From Jiangella anatolica (GTDB lineage: Bacteria; Actinomycetota; Actinomycetes; Jiangellales; Jiangellaceae), in the NCBI RefSeq assembly GCF_003236295.1, contig NZ_POTW01000001.1, positions 124,001 to 188,000 on the forward strand: a stretch of 64,000 nucleotides of DNA. Reading direction: 5' to 3'. This document shows positions 26,975-35,098 of this stretch, in pieces (position 1 is the stretch's first letter; each line of letters opens with the position of its first letter). The notes beneath the pieces were generated by a model. It worked only from the letters and a program-made list of their open reading frames with translations. It was not told where the DNA came from and searched no databases. The position numbers were made by a program, and so were the translations under genes.

Positions 26975-27738
26975 GCCGGCTGGCCGGGCGGGTCGCGCTC
27001 GTCACCGGCGCCTCGCGCGGCATCGGCGCCGCGGCCGCGCGTGCCTTCGCCGCCGAGGGCGCGGCCGTCGCCCTCGCCCATGAGCCGCGGGTGGCCCGCA
27101 CGGCCGAGGCGGCCCGGCTGGCCGACGAGCTCGCGGCCGGCGGCGCGCGGGTCGTCACCGCGGAGGCCGACCTCGGCGACCCGCACGGACCGGCCGATCT
27201 CGTCGACCAGGCCCGGTCCGCGCTCGGCCCGCTGGACATCGTCGTGGCGAACGCGGCGGCCGGCGGGCAGGCGCACTGGCGCGACATCACCGTCGAGCAG
27301 TGGGACCACGTCCAGGCCGTGAACCTGCGCGCCACCTGGCTGCTGGCCCGGGCCGCGCACCCGGACCTGGCCGCGTCCGGGCACGGCGCCATCGTCACCG
27401 TCACCAGCATCATGGCCGAGACCGGCCAGCCCGGATCGCTGCACTACACCGCGAGCAAGGCGGGCCTGGTCGGGATCACCCGGGCGCTGGCCCGCGAGCT
27501 CGGGGCCGAGGGCATCCGCGTCAACGCCGTCATGCCGGGCGCGATCCGGACCGAACAGGAGACCGAGCTGTTCGACGACGAGCGAGCGCTGTTCGACGAG
27601 GTCGTGGCGCGCCAGTCGCTGCCGCGTCGCGGGTACGCCGCCGACCTCGCGGCCACCTTCGTCTACCTGGCCAGCGACGACAGCGCGTTCGTGACCGGGC
27701 AGGTCGTCACCGTCGACGGCGGCTGGGTGTTCCGATGA
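26971..27738 (+). CDS. SDR family oxidoreductase
   Basis: 255 residues with VTGASRGIGAAAARAF, an ANAAAGG in the NNAG position, catalytic Ser in VTVTSIMAET and YTASK. A classical NAD(P)-dependent dehydrogenase. ATGA overlap with the MlrC gene places it in the operon started at 24204. Together with the aminotransferase it may interconvert keto and hydroxyl groups of one intermediate. Ten bp separate it from the second IclR gene. Confidence 0.85.
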   Translation: MSRLAGRVALVTGASRGIGAAAARAFAAEGAAVALAHEPRVARTAEAARLADELAAGGARVVTAEADLGDPHGPADLVDQARSALGPLDIVVANAAAGGQAHWRDITVEQWDHVQAVNLRATWLLARAAHPDLAASGHGAIVTVTSIMAETGQPGSLHYTASKAGLVGITRALARELGAEGIRVNAVMPGAIRTEQETELFDDERALFDEVVARQSLPRRGYAADLAATFVYLASDDSAFVTGQVVTVDGGWVFR

Positions 27739-27748
27739 GGAGAGAACG

Positions 27749-28609
27749 ATGACCGACGAGATCGACGAGGACGCCCTGGACATCACCGCCGCGCCCGACC
27801 CCGCCACGGCCACGCCCGAGCAGATCAAGAAGTACAACAACCGGTCCGTCGAGCGGGTCGTCTCCATGCTCAACGTGCTGCAGGAGTCGCCGGAGCCGAT
27901 GGCCCTGGTGGAGCTGCACCGCTCCATCCGGATGGCCAAGGCGACGGCGTTCCGGTACCTGTGGACGCTGGAGCGGCACCGCTACGTCGAGCGCGACGGC
28001 GACGGGCGCTACCGGCTCGGGCTCGGCTTCGTCGGCATGCAGTCGCGCGACCTGGACCTGCTCAAGGAGCGGGCCCGGCCGTGGCTGGAGAAGCTGCGCG
28101 ACGAGACCGGCGAGACCGTGAACCTCGGCGTCCTCGACGGCAACACCGTCCGCTACGTCGAGGTCGCCGAGAGCCCGCGCCAGGTGCGGATGGTCAGCCC
28201 GCCCGGCGGCCGCGACCCGCTCTACTGCACGGCGCTGGGCAAGGCCATCGCGGCGCAGCTGCCCGAGGCCAGGGTGCGCGAGCTGCTGGCCGGCGTCGTG
28301 ATGCCGCGGCGCACGCCCCGCAGCATCACGTCCGTCGACCGGTTCGTCGAGGAGCTCGAGAAGGTCCGCCAGAGCGGCCGCGCCGTCGACGACCAGGAGA
28401 ACGAGGCCGACGGCCGCTGCGTCGCCGTCGGCATCGCCGGCACCCGGGTACCGGCCGCGTTGAGCATGAGCGCCCCGGCCAGCCGCTTCCCGCTCAAGGA
28501 CGTCCCGCGGATAGCCCGGACGCTGACGTTCGCGGCCGAGCGGCTGATGAGCGACCCGCGGACCGCCGGCCGTACGACCCGAGGCGTACGCGGCGGCACG
28601 GAGGACTAG
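27749..28609 (+). CDS. IclR family transcriptional regulator (second)
   Basis: 286 residues. An N-terminal acidic extension of about 30 residues precedes the winged helix (LVELHRSIRMAKATAFRYL). The effector domain has CTALGKAIAAQ and DDQENEADGRCVAVGI. ATG preceded by GAGGAGAG. It is the last gene of the 24204 operon. It parallels the IclR protein at 23217, and the two may compete for, or divide, the three operators. Confidence 0.87.
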   Translation: MTDEIDEDALDITAAPDPATATPEQIKKYNNRSVERVVSMLNVLQESPEPMALVELHRSIRMAKATAFRYLWTLERHRYVERDGDGRYRLGLGFVGMQSRDLDLLKERARPWLEKLRDETGETVNLGVLDGNTVRYVEVAESPRQVRMVSPPGGRDPLYCTALGKAIAAQLPEARVRELLAGVVMPRRTPRSITSVDRFVEELEKVRQSGRAVDDQENEADGRCVAVGIAGTRVPAALSMSAPASRFPLKDVPRIARTLTFAAERLMSDPRTAGRTTRGVRGGTED

Positions 28610-28657
28610 CCGCGAGAGGAACGCGGGGACGGAGGCCGGCTCCGTAGCGTCGATCGC

Positions 28658-29578
28658 ATGATCGAGATAGCGGAACTGACCAAACGTTTCGGCCGGACGA
28701 TCGCGGTCGACGGGCTCTCCTTCACCGTCCGTCCCGGCCAGGTGACGGGGTTCCTGGGGCCCAACGGCGCCGGCAAGTCGACCACGATGCGCATGATCGT
28801 CGGGCTGGACCGGCCGACCGGCGGGGCCGCCCTCGTCGGCGGCGTGGCCTATGCCCGGCACCGGGCGCCGCTGTGCGAGGTCGGCGCGCTGCTGGACGCG
28901 AAGGCGGTCCACCGCGGCCGCAGCGCCCGCCGGCACCTGCTGGCGCTGGCGCAGACCCACGGCCTGCCCGCCCGGCGCGTCGACGAGGTGCTCGGCGCGG
29001 TCGGGCTGGAGTCCGTGGCGCACCGCCGGGCCGGCGGGTTCTCCCTCGGGATGAGCCAGCGGCTCGGGATCGCCGCCGCGCTGCTCGGCGACCCCGCCGT
29101 GGTGATCCTGGACGAGCCGGTCAACGGCCTGGACCCGGACGGCGTGTTGTGGGTGCGCACGCTCCTCAAGGAGCTGGCGGCGGAGGGGCGCACCGTCCTC
29201 GTCTCCAGCCACCTGATGAGCGAGATGGCGGTGACGGCGGAGCACCTGGTGATCATCGGCCGGGGCCGGCTGCTGGCCGACACGTCCGTCGACGAGCTGA
29301 TCGCGCGGGTCGTCGTGGACCGGACGGTGGTGCGCTCGCCGCGCGCGGCCGAACTGAGCGACCTGCTGGTGCGGCGGGGCGCCCGGGTGACCAGCGAGGC
29401 GTCGGGGCAGCTGCAGGTCAGCGGCCTCGCCGTGGAGACGATCGGTGAGGTGGCTCGCCGGCACGACCTGACGCTGCACGAGCTGACCCCGGCCCGCGCC
29501 TCGCTGGAGCAGGCCTACATGGAGCTGACCGGCGACTCGGTGGAGTACCGGGACGAGCGGGAGAGGAGCGCGGCATGA
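28658..29578 (+). CDS. ABC-2 type exporter ATP-binding protein
   Basis: 306 residues. Walker A GPNGAGKSTTMR, signature FSLGMSQRLGIA and Walker B VVILDEPVNGLDPDG are present, with the C-terminal extension seen in daunorubicin-resistance-type (DrrA/NatA-like) ATPases. It overlaps the membrane component by ATGA. Followed by a two-component system that may control it, as in many actinobacterial antibiotic/peptide-sensing exporters. No clear promoter was recognised in the 48 bp upstream. Confidence 0.88.
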   Translation: MIEIAELTKRFGRTIAVDGLSFTVRPGQVTGFLGPNGAGKSTTMRMIVGLDRPTGGAALVGGVAYARHRAPLCEVGALLDAKAVHRGRSARRHLLALAQTHGLPARRVDEVLGAVGLESVAHRRAGGFSLGMSQRLGIAAALLGDPAVVILDEPVNGLDPDGVLWVRTLLKELAAEGRTVLVSSHLMSEMAVTAEHLVIIGRGRLLADTSVDELIARVVVDRTVVRSPRAAELSDLLVRRGARVTSEASGQLQVSGLAVETIGEVARRHDLTLHELTPARASLEQAYMELTGDSVEYRDERERSAA

Positions 29579-30360
29579 CTGCGCAGTACCGGCTGAGCTT
29601 CGGGCGAGTGGTCCGGTCGGAGTGGACCAAGCTGTGGTCGTTGCGGTCGACGTGGTGGGTGCTGGGCCTGGCCGGCCTGCTCACCGTCGCCCTCGCCTCG
29701 ATCGTCGGCTGGGCGAGCCGGCAGGACGGCGGCGACGGGTCCGTCCGCGCGGCCGTCGAGAACGCGTTCATCGGGGTCGACGGCCTGTCGCTGATCCTCG
29801 GCGTGTTCGGCGTCGTGCTGATGACCGGCGAGTACGGCTCGGGCCTGATCCGGGCGACGCTGACGGCGGTGCCGCGCCGGCGGCCGGTGCTGCCGGCCAA
29901 GGCGCTCGTGCTGGTCGCGGCGACGCTGCCGTTCTGCGTCGTGGTGTGCTTCGCCTCGTTCCTGGCGCACCAGGCGTTCGCCGGCCCGGCCGGCGACGTG
30001 ACGCTGGCCGACCCCGGCGTCGTCCGGGCGACGTTCGGCGCGGCGGCCGCCCCGGTCGGGCTGGCGCTGCTCGGGCTGGGCATCGGCACGATGCTGCGGC
30101 ACACGGCCGGCGCGCTGGCCGCGTACGTCGGCGCCGTCCTGGTCGTGCCGGCGCTGCTCGGGCCGATGCTCCCGGACCGGGTCGAGGACGACGTGCTGCC
30201 CTACGTGCCGACGTTCTCCGGCCAGGCCATGTACGCGGTCGGGGAGAGCCAGACGTTCCCGTGGCTGCTGTCGCCCGGGTCCGGCGCGCTCGTGCTGGCC
30301 GGCTGGATCCTGGTCTTCCTGGCCGGTGGCGCCACCGTGCTGCAGGCCCGCGACGCCTAG
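29575..30360 (+). CDS. ABC-2 type transporter membrane protein
   Basis: 261 residues with about six membrane segments. It opens RVVRSEWTKLWSLRSTWW, a common signature of actinobacterial ABC-2 permeases, and contains LMTGEYGSGLIRATL. Partner of the ATPase at 28658. Probably exports a lipid, peptide or drug; the substrate is unknown. Confidence 0.87.
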   Translation: MTAQYRLSFGRVVRSEWTKLWSLRSTWWVLGLAGLLTVALASIVGWASRQDGGDGSVRAAVENAFIGVDGLSLILGVFGVVLMTGEYGSGLIRATLTAVPRRRPVLPAKALVLVAATLPFCVVVCFASFLAHQAFAGPAGDVTLADPGVVRATFGAAAAPVGLALLGLGIGTMLRHTAGALAAYVGAVLVVPALLGPMLPDRVEDDVLPYVPTFSGQAMYAVGESQTFPWLLSPGSGALVLAGWILVFLAGGATVLQARDA

Positions 30361-30376
30361 CGTGGACCGTACGCTG

Positions 30377-31555
30377 ATGGCCATGACGGCCCTCAAGGTC
30401 GCGGCCCGGCGGCACCCGCGGGTGGCCGACGCCGTCCTGGCGGGGCTGCTCGCGGTGGTGTCGGCGCAGGCCGCGGCCGAGCTGGGCCAGGTCTCCGGCG
30501 CCGGCTGGGTGTGGTTCGCCGCGTTCCACCTGCCGCTCGTGTGGCGGCGGCGGGCGCCCGTCGTGGTCTTCTGGGCGATCGTGCTGATCGGGCTGCTGTG
30601 GGTCGGCGACGGCGACGCCGACAATGTCAGCGGGTTCTCGCTGCTGGTCGTCCCGATGATCGCCCTGTACACCGTCGCCCGGCACCGGTCGCGGCGGCAC
30701 CTGTGGGCGCCGGCCGCGCTCGTCGTCCCGTTCGCCATCGGCTGGGTGAGCAACGGCGGGCCGTGGTGGGACGTCGTCGCGCTGGCCGGCCTCTTCGGGG
30801 CAGCGGCGCTGCTGGGCGTCACCGTCCAGACCCGTGGCGCCTACCTCGCCGAGGTGGAGGAACGGGCCCACCGGCTGGAGCGGGAACGGGACCAGCAGGC
30901 CCGGCTCGCCGTCGCCGCCGAGCGGGCCCGGATCGCCCGCGAGATGCACGACATCGTCGCGCACAACCTGGCCGTCATGGTGGCCCTGTCCGACGGCGCG
31001 GCCGCCACGACGCCCGTGGCGCCGGAGCGGGCCGTGGGGATGATGGAGAAGGCGTCGGCGACCGGGCGCGAGGCGCTGGGGGAGATCCGGCGGCTGGTCG
31101 GCCTGCTGCGCGACGGCGAGTCCGACCAGGTGCCGGCGGGAGCGCCCGCCCCGCAGCCCGGTTTCGACGACATCGACGAGCTGGTCGGCCAGGTGCGTTC
31201 CGCGGGCGTGGACGTCGCCGTCACCCGTCAGGGCGTGCCGCGCGACTGGGGCCCAGGCGCCGGCCTCACCGTCTACCGCGTCGTCCAGGAGTCGCTCACG
31301 AACACGATGAAGCACGCCGGCCCGCGGGCGAAGGCGCAGGTCCGGCTGCGCTACTCGGCGGCCGGTGTCGACGTGGAGATCGTCGACGACGGCGCGGGAC
31401 GGCGGGCCGGCGCTGCTCCAGCGCCGGGACATGGGCTCACCGGGATGCGCGAGCGGGCGGCGTCGTTCGGCGGGCGGGTCGAGGCCGGTCCCTGCCCGGG
31501 CGCCGGCTGGCGCGTCCACCTGCGGCTGCCACTGACGACGGGCGAGGACACGTGA
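30377..31555 (+). CDS. Sensor histidine kinase (HisKA_3 type)
   Basis: About 392 residues if started at ATG 30377; a GTG at 30362 is an alternative and no strong SD decides. Four to five N-terminal membrane helices lead to the dimerisation helix ERARIAREMHDIVAHNL, with His191 as the phosphorylation site. The HATPase part has VVQESLTNTMKHAG and GLTGMRERAASFGG. It belongs to the NarL/DesK-type kinase class, partner of the regulator that overlaps its end by GTGA. Likely controls the ABC-2 exporter before it. Confidence 0.87.
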   Translation: MAMTALKVAARRHPRVADAVLAGLLAVVSAQAAAELGQVSGAGWVWFAAFHLPLVWRRRAPVVVFWAIVLIGLLWVGDGDADNVSGFSLLVVPMIALYTVARHRSRRHLWAPAALVVPFAIGWVSNGGPWWDVVALAGLFGAAALLGVTVQTRGAYLAEVEERAHRLERERDQQARLAVAAERARIAREMHDIVAHNLAVMVALSDGAAATTPVAPERAVGMMEKASATGREALGEIRRLVGLLRDGESDQVPAGAPAPQPGFDDIDELVGQVRSAGVDVAVTRQGVPRDWGPGAGLTVYRVVQESLTNTMKHAGPRAKAQVRLRYSAAGVDVEIVDDGAGRRAGAAPAPGHGLTGMRERAASFGGRVEAGPCPGAGWRVHLRLPLTTGEDT

Positions 31556-32268
31556 CGATCCGGGTGCTGCTGTCCGACGACCAGGCGCTGCTGCGGCTGG
31601 GGTTCCGCGCCCTGCTCGAGCAGCAGCCGGACCTCGACGTGGTCGGCGAGGCCGGCACCGGCGCCGAGGCCGTCGCCATGACGCGGGCGCTGCGGCCCGA
31701 CGTCGTGCTGATGGACGTGCGGATGCCCACGATGGACGGGATCGAGGCCACCCGGCAGATCGTGGCCGCCGGCTTGGCCACCCGGGTCCTCGTCCTCACC
31801 ACGTTCGACCTCGACGAGTACGTGTTCGCGGCGCTGCGGGCCGGCGCGAGCGGGTTTCTCCTCAAGGACGCGACACCGGCCGACCTGCTCGCCGGCATCC
31901 GCGTGGTCGCGTCCGGCGACGCGGCCGTCGCGCCGGCCATCACCCGCCGGCTGATCGAGGCCTTCGCCCACCACCTCCCGACGCCGACCGGCCGTTCGCC
32001 CATCGACGAGCGGCTGGATCAGCTCACCGAGCGTGAGCGGGAGGTGCTGGACGAGCTGGCCCGCGGCCGCGCCAACGCCGAGATCGCCGCCCGCCTCTTC
32101 GTCTCCGAGGCGACCGTCAAAGTCCACGTCGGGCGGATCCTGGCCAAGCTCGGGCTGCGCGACCGCGTGCAGGTCGTCGTCTTCGCCTACGAGAACGGCA
32201 TCGTCCCCCCGGCCGGTGACGGTCGGGCTGCCGCACGGCCACGCCGGGGAAACCGGTCATACTCGTGA
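31552..32268 (+). CDS. NarL/LuxR-type response regulator
   Basis: 238 residues from GTG 31552. The receiver domain has acidic residues in LSDDQ, Asp55 in LMDVRMPTMDG and Lys in LLKDATPADL. The C-terminal LuxR helix-turn-helix reads LTEREREVLDELARGRANAE. It carries a basic C-terminal tail of about 20 residues. GTGA overlap with the kinase gene indicates a cognate pair. Confidence 0.9.
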   Translation: MTIRVLLSDDQALLRLGFRALLEQQPDLDVVGEAGTGAEAVAMTRALRPDVVLMDVRMPTMDGIEATRQIVAAGLATRVLVLTTFDLDEYVFAALRAGASGFLLKDATPADLLAGIRVVASGDAAVAPAITRRLIEAFAHHLPTPTGRSPIDERLDQLTEREREVLDELARGRANAEIAARLFVSEATVKVHVGRILAKLGLRDRVQVVVFAYENGIVPPAGDGRAAARPRRGNRSYS

Positions 32269-32270
32269 CC

Positions 32271-32462
32271 ATGGCGGAGACGTTGGCACTGGCCGAAGCG
32301 AAGGTGCACCTCGAGGCGCTCGAGGAGACCATCGCGGTTCTCGCCGACACCGACGCGGTGCGTCAGCTCATCGCGTCCGACGCCCAGCTGGCCCGCGGTG
32401 AAGAGGAGACCGAGCAGGAACTGGCCGAAGCGATGCAGTACCGAGCCGCACGCGAGCGGTGA
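32271..32462 (+). pseudogene. Truncated Phd/YefM-type antitoxin remnant
   Basis: A 63-residue frame starting ATG 32271, three bases after the response regulator. The first 13 residues (AETLALAEAKVHL) resemble the start of a Phd antitoxin. They are joined directly to the C-terminal part (EALEETIAVLADTD... to the end), which resembles the toxin-binding tail. About 30 residues of the Phd DNA-binding core seem to be missing in frame. The following RelE-type toxin is also broken, so the module is probably dead. The family assignment rests on recalled consensus, not on a database search. Confidence 0.55.
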
Positions 32463-32688
32463 ACGCTTCGAGCTCACCATCTCACTGACCGCTCGCCGCG
32501 CATGAGTTCATCACCGCCCCGCCGCTCGACAACCCCCACCGGGTGGGAAGCGACTCCGGCCGCCGATGGACGATCGGCACAGCGCACGCCGCGGCACCTA
32601 CCGCGTGATCTATCGCATCGACGACGAGCGCCACCGAGTCACGGTGGTGGCCGTCGTGCACCGCGCCGACGCCTATCGATCATCCTGA
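32461..32688 (+). pseudogene. Broken RelE/ParE-type toxin gene
   Basis: Three pieces of one RelE-type toxin appear in shifted frames. ERFELTISLTARRA runs from 32461 and stops at TGA 32503. EFITAPPLDNPHRVG follows from 32504 in another frame. MDDRHSARRGTYRVIYRI continues to the TGA at 32686 in the first frame again. About 14 residues seem deleted at the first junction, and a single base is missing near 32545. A GTG at 32398 is a possible original start, overlapping the antitoxin. Adjacent to a truncated antitoxin, so the pair is decaying together. Confidence 0.65.
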
Positions 32689-32744
32689 CGCGCACGCGCC
32701 GCGTCAGACGGGACGACCACGGTTCGCGCTCGAGCCGCCGCTGA

Positions 32745-32987
32745 TCAGCCGGTCTGTCGGCGCTCGCGGGGCAGTTTGCGGACCCGGGTCGCGCGGAAGC
32801 GGAAGCTGTCCTGCTGTACCTGCTCGTAGGAGAACTCGACCCGGTCACCGGCGGCCAGCTCGCGGAACCCGTCCATGTCGATGACGCTGAAGTGCACCCA
32901 CGTGTCCGCGCCGTCGGGGACGTCCGGCGAGCTGATGGCGCCCCAGCCCTTGTCCGCCCGGAAGAACTTCACCGTTCCGATTGCCAC
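32745..32987 (-). CDS. Cold-shock domain protein
   Basis: 80 residues. GTVKFFRADKGWGAI corresponds to the CspA RNP1 region and TWVHFSVIDMDG to RNP2, with a basic C-terminal tail. It is longer and more divergent than the main 67-residue CspA of actinomycetes: the canonical KGFGFI is KGWGAI. Probably a single-strand nucleic-acid-binding accessory cold-shock protein. Transcribed alone, towards the broken toxin remnant. Confidence 0.8.
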   Translation of the reverse strand: MAIGTVKFFRADKGWGAISSPDVPDGADTWVHFSVIDMDGFRELAAGDRVEFSYEQVQQDSFRFRATRVRKLPRERRQTG

Positions 32988-33034
32988 CCGTCAAGTCTTT
33001 CAGCACGCCCCGTCGCCGCACATCCGCCGGGGCG

Positions 33035-34222
33035 CTAAGGATCCATCAAGATCGCCACCGCCGACGCGTCCCGCAGTGGCGCGATCCGCTCGGCCTCGTC
33101 CCGCAGCGCCTGCTCCGTCCGCCTCGGCAGCGCGGCGAACGGCGTGACGGTGATGGTCAGCGTCCGGCCGCTCTTGCGCGGCCGCCAGATGCCGGCGATC
33201 GCGCCGTCGGCCAGGATCGTGCCCGGGTCGCCGACCGTCCTCCAGACGTCGCGGTGGAACTTCTTCTCGACGATCGTCTCGCGGTCGCGCAGCTGGGTGT
33301 AGGGGTCGCGCGGCGGGAGCAGCCGTACCCCCGCCGGCAGCGTCGCCGACCGGAGCGCGTCGAGGTCCGCGGTGAGCAGCCACGACCGGCCGGCGTGGTC
33401 GACCTCCGTCAGCTCGTCCGCGACCAGGCGCCACCACGGATCGGCGTGGCCGGCCCGGACCCCGAGCCAGGCGGCGAAGTCGGCGCGGGTGGAGGGGCCG
33501 TAGCAGTGCAGGTAGCGGCGCAGCAGCTCGGCGCGCGCCGTGTCCGGGTCGACGTCCGGGATCGGCCGGCCGAGCCATTCGGAGGCCAGGACGAACGGCG
33601 CCTTGTTGCCGGCCCGCGGCGCGAAGCACACCACGCCCCGCAACGTGAGAATGCGCAGGCAGAAGTGGACGACGGCCTCGCCGAGCGGCTGGCCCGGAGC
33701 GTAAGGTCCTTCCTCCGCCCAGGCGGCTCGTTGTCCGGCCGGCAGCGCGCCGGCCATCCGCCCGGCCAGCTCCGTCCCCAGCTCGTCGATGGCGATCCGG
33801 CGGCCGGACAGCACCGCCTCGATCTCGGCGGCGGTCCGCTCGACCGCCTCGGTCAGGCTCAGGCCGAGCCGGTCCACGGCCGGCCCGACGCCGAGCAGGA
33901 AGTGCTGCATCGCCTCGTCGGTGGGCGGGAGCACGCCGGTGGTGAATAGGGGCGCGTCCTTCGTCGGGACGAAGAACGGCGCCCCGCGCATGGCCCAGGT
34001 CTGCAGCAGCGTCTTGTCCTCGGCGACCACCCGGTCCATCCGCTCCCGCGTGACGTCGCGCACCCGCGCGTGCAGCGCCAGCAGCGCCGACCCGGGCGGG
34101 CTGTTCTGGATCCCGCACCCGCCCGCGGCGTCCACCCACCCGTCGTCGCCCAGCCGCTCGCCGAGATGGTGCGCGGCCAGCCGAAACGCGATGACCTCGG
34201 CGTTCGACACCCGCTCAGCCAT
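33035..34222 (-). CDS. Winged-helix DNA-binding domain protein (HTH_42 / AlkZ-like fold)
   Basis: 395 residues, typical of the HTH_42 family. The N-terminus reads GGCGIQNSPPGSALLALHAR, the place where AlkZ-type crosslink glycosylases carry their QxQ motif. Here it is QNS, so glycosylase activity is doubtful. The middle part has YLHCYGPSTRADFAAWLG, a conserved family stretch. Function in this sub-family is unknown; DNA repair or regulation are both possible. Start ATG 34222 lies 33 bp from a perfect 18-bp palindrome that may control it. Confidence 0.78.
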   Translation of the reverse strand: MAERVSNAEVIAFRLAAHHLGERLGDDGWVDAAGGCGIQNSPPGSALLALHARVRDVTRERMDRVVAEDKTLLQTWAMRGAPFFVPTKDAPLFTTGVLPPTDEAMQHFLLGVGPAVDRLGLSLTEAVERTAAEIEAVLSGRRIAIDELGTELAGRMAGALPAGQRAAWAEEGPYAPGQPLGEAVVHFCLRILTLRGVVCFAPRAGNKAPFVLASEWLGRPIPDVDPDTARAELLRRYLHCYGPSTRADFAAWLGVRAGHADPWWRLVADELTEVDHAGRSWLLTADLDALRSATLPAGVRLLPPRDPYTQLRDRETIVEKKFHRDVWRTVGDPGTILADGAIAGIWRPRKSGRTLTITVTPFAALPRRTEQALRDEAERIAPLRDASAVAILMDP

Positions 34223-34255
34223 GGCGCCAGGCTATCGATGGCTGGAATCGTCCGG

Positions 34256-34273
34256 CGAACGCATATGCGTTCG
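34256..34273. promoter_or_regulatory. Perfect 18-bp palindrome upstream of the winged-helix gene
   Basis: CGAACGCATATGCGTTCG is fully self-complementary, and its half-site ATGCGTTCG recurs at 34277-34285. On the complementary strand TTGACG directly precedes it and could be a -35, putting the palindrome in the spacer of the promoter for the 34222 gene. Likely an operator; the binder is unknown, autoregulation by the adjacent protein being one option. Confidence 0.55.
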
Positions 34274-34332
34274 TCAATGCGTTCGCGTACACTGGGTGGC
34301 GAGCTGGCCCCATGGTTGGGGTCGGAAGTGGG

Positions 34333-34364
34333 CCGAGGACCCCCGGGGTATACCGGGACCTCGG
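34333..34364 (-). terminator. Strong hairpin downstream of the 34388 gene
   Basis: CCGAGG (34333-34338) pairs with CCTCGG (34359-34364), and CCCGG (34342-34346) with CCGGG (34353-34357) around the loop GGTATA. It lies 23 bp beyond the stop of the leftward gene ending at 34388. There is no U-run, as is common in GC-rich actinomycetes. Confidence 0.5.
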
Positions 34365-34387
34365 CTCCGCGCTTCTACGGGGGATCC

Positions 34388-34903
34388 TCAGCTGAGCTGG
34401 ATGCGGTGTTCGGTGAGCATCGGCGCCAGCGGGTCGCGGTAGCTCCGGTCGTCACCTTCGGCCGCGCTGACGGCACCGGCGACGATGTCGGCCAGCCACA
34501 GCAGCGGCTCCTCCGACGGCCGGGCGTGGTCGACCAGCAGGCCGTACTGGATGATCTGCCGGGCACGAGCCGCCCGCACGGCTTCGATGTCGCGCCGGTC
34601 GGCCGCTGCGTTGCGAGTCTCCAGCCACACCCGGCTCACGCCGGCGTCTTGGAGGTGGAACAGCAGCGCTTCCATGCACTGTCGGCGTGCGCGTTCCTGC
34701 CGCCGTGGGTCCAGCGTGACGCCGATCGTCACGAGGTGCAGCGCCGGCAGCTGCGCGACGGTGCGGACCGCCACAAGGCGATCGGCCGGCATCCGGTCGT
34801 GCCAGTGCAGCCGGTGCCCTGGCCGCGGCTCCAGCTCGCGCATCGCGTCGCGCGCCGCCGCTGCGGACCCGTCCTCGAGCGCGCACGCGGCCATCACGTA
34901 CAC
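34388..34903 (-). CDS. Protein of unknown function, DUF3800-like, 5' end possibly frameshifted
   Basis: 171 residues from GTG 34903. The open frame continues 14 codons further upstream to a TAG at 34946-34948 and would add LVAYVDESIRIRDG. A YVDES-type start is typical of DUF3800 proteins, which have an RNase-H-like fold. ATG 34953 is one base out of frame with this extension, so a single-base change may have separated the start from the body. Later segments include WLETRNAAADRRD and LLWLADIVAGAV (acidic residues as in the family). Followed by a hairpin. If the shift is real, the gene is damaged or starts late. Confidence 0.55.
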   Translation of the reverse strand: MYVMAACALEDGSAAAARDAMRELEPRPGHRLHWHDRMPADRLVAVRTVAQLPALHLVTIGVTLDPRRQERARRQCMEALLFHLQDAGVSRVWLETRNAAADRRDIEAVRAARARQIIQYGLLVDHARPSEEPLLWLADIVAGAVSAAEGDDRSYRDPLAPMLTEHRIQLS

Positions 34904-35098
34904 GCCGTCGCGGATCCGGATCGACTCGTCGACGTAGGCGACCAGCTACTCATACCCGTACCGGGCCGGTCGCGCAGGCGCTGGCCAGGCCCTCGCGAGT
35001 GTTGTCCAGCGCAGCGAACACGTGGACGATCCTCCGTCCGTCGGGCCGGTGGTGTCCAATCGTTCGGGCCGGCCACGGCCGGGTCCGTCCGCCTGGTC
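34904..35098. other. Non-coding stretch between the 34903 gene and the LacI promoter
   Basis: The first 50 bp probably belong to the broken start of the leftward gene (14 extra codons to 34945, orphan ATG at 34953). In the remaining ~145 bp I see no gene, hairpin or repeat that I can support. The LacI promoter and operators begin at 35099. Confidence 0.5.

Noticed and set aside
34256-34273. LexA (SOS) box
   Set aside because: Actinobacterial LexA sites are GAAC-N4-GTTC; here the spacing is eight bases.
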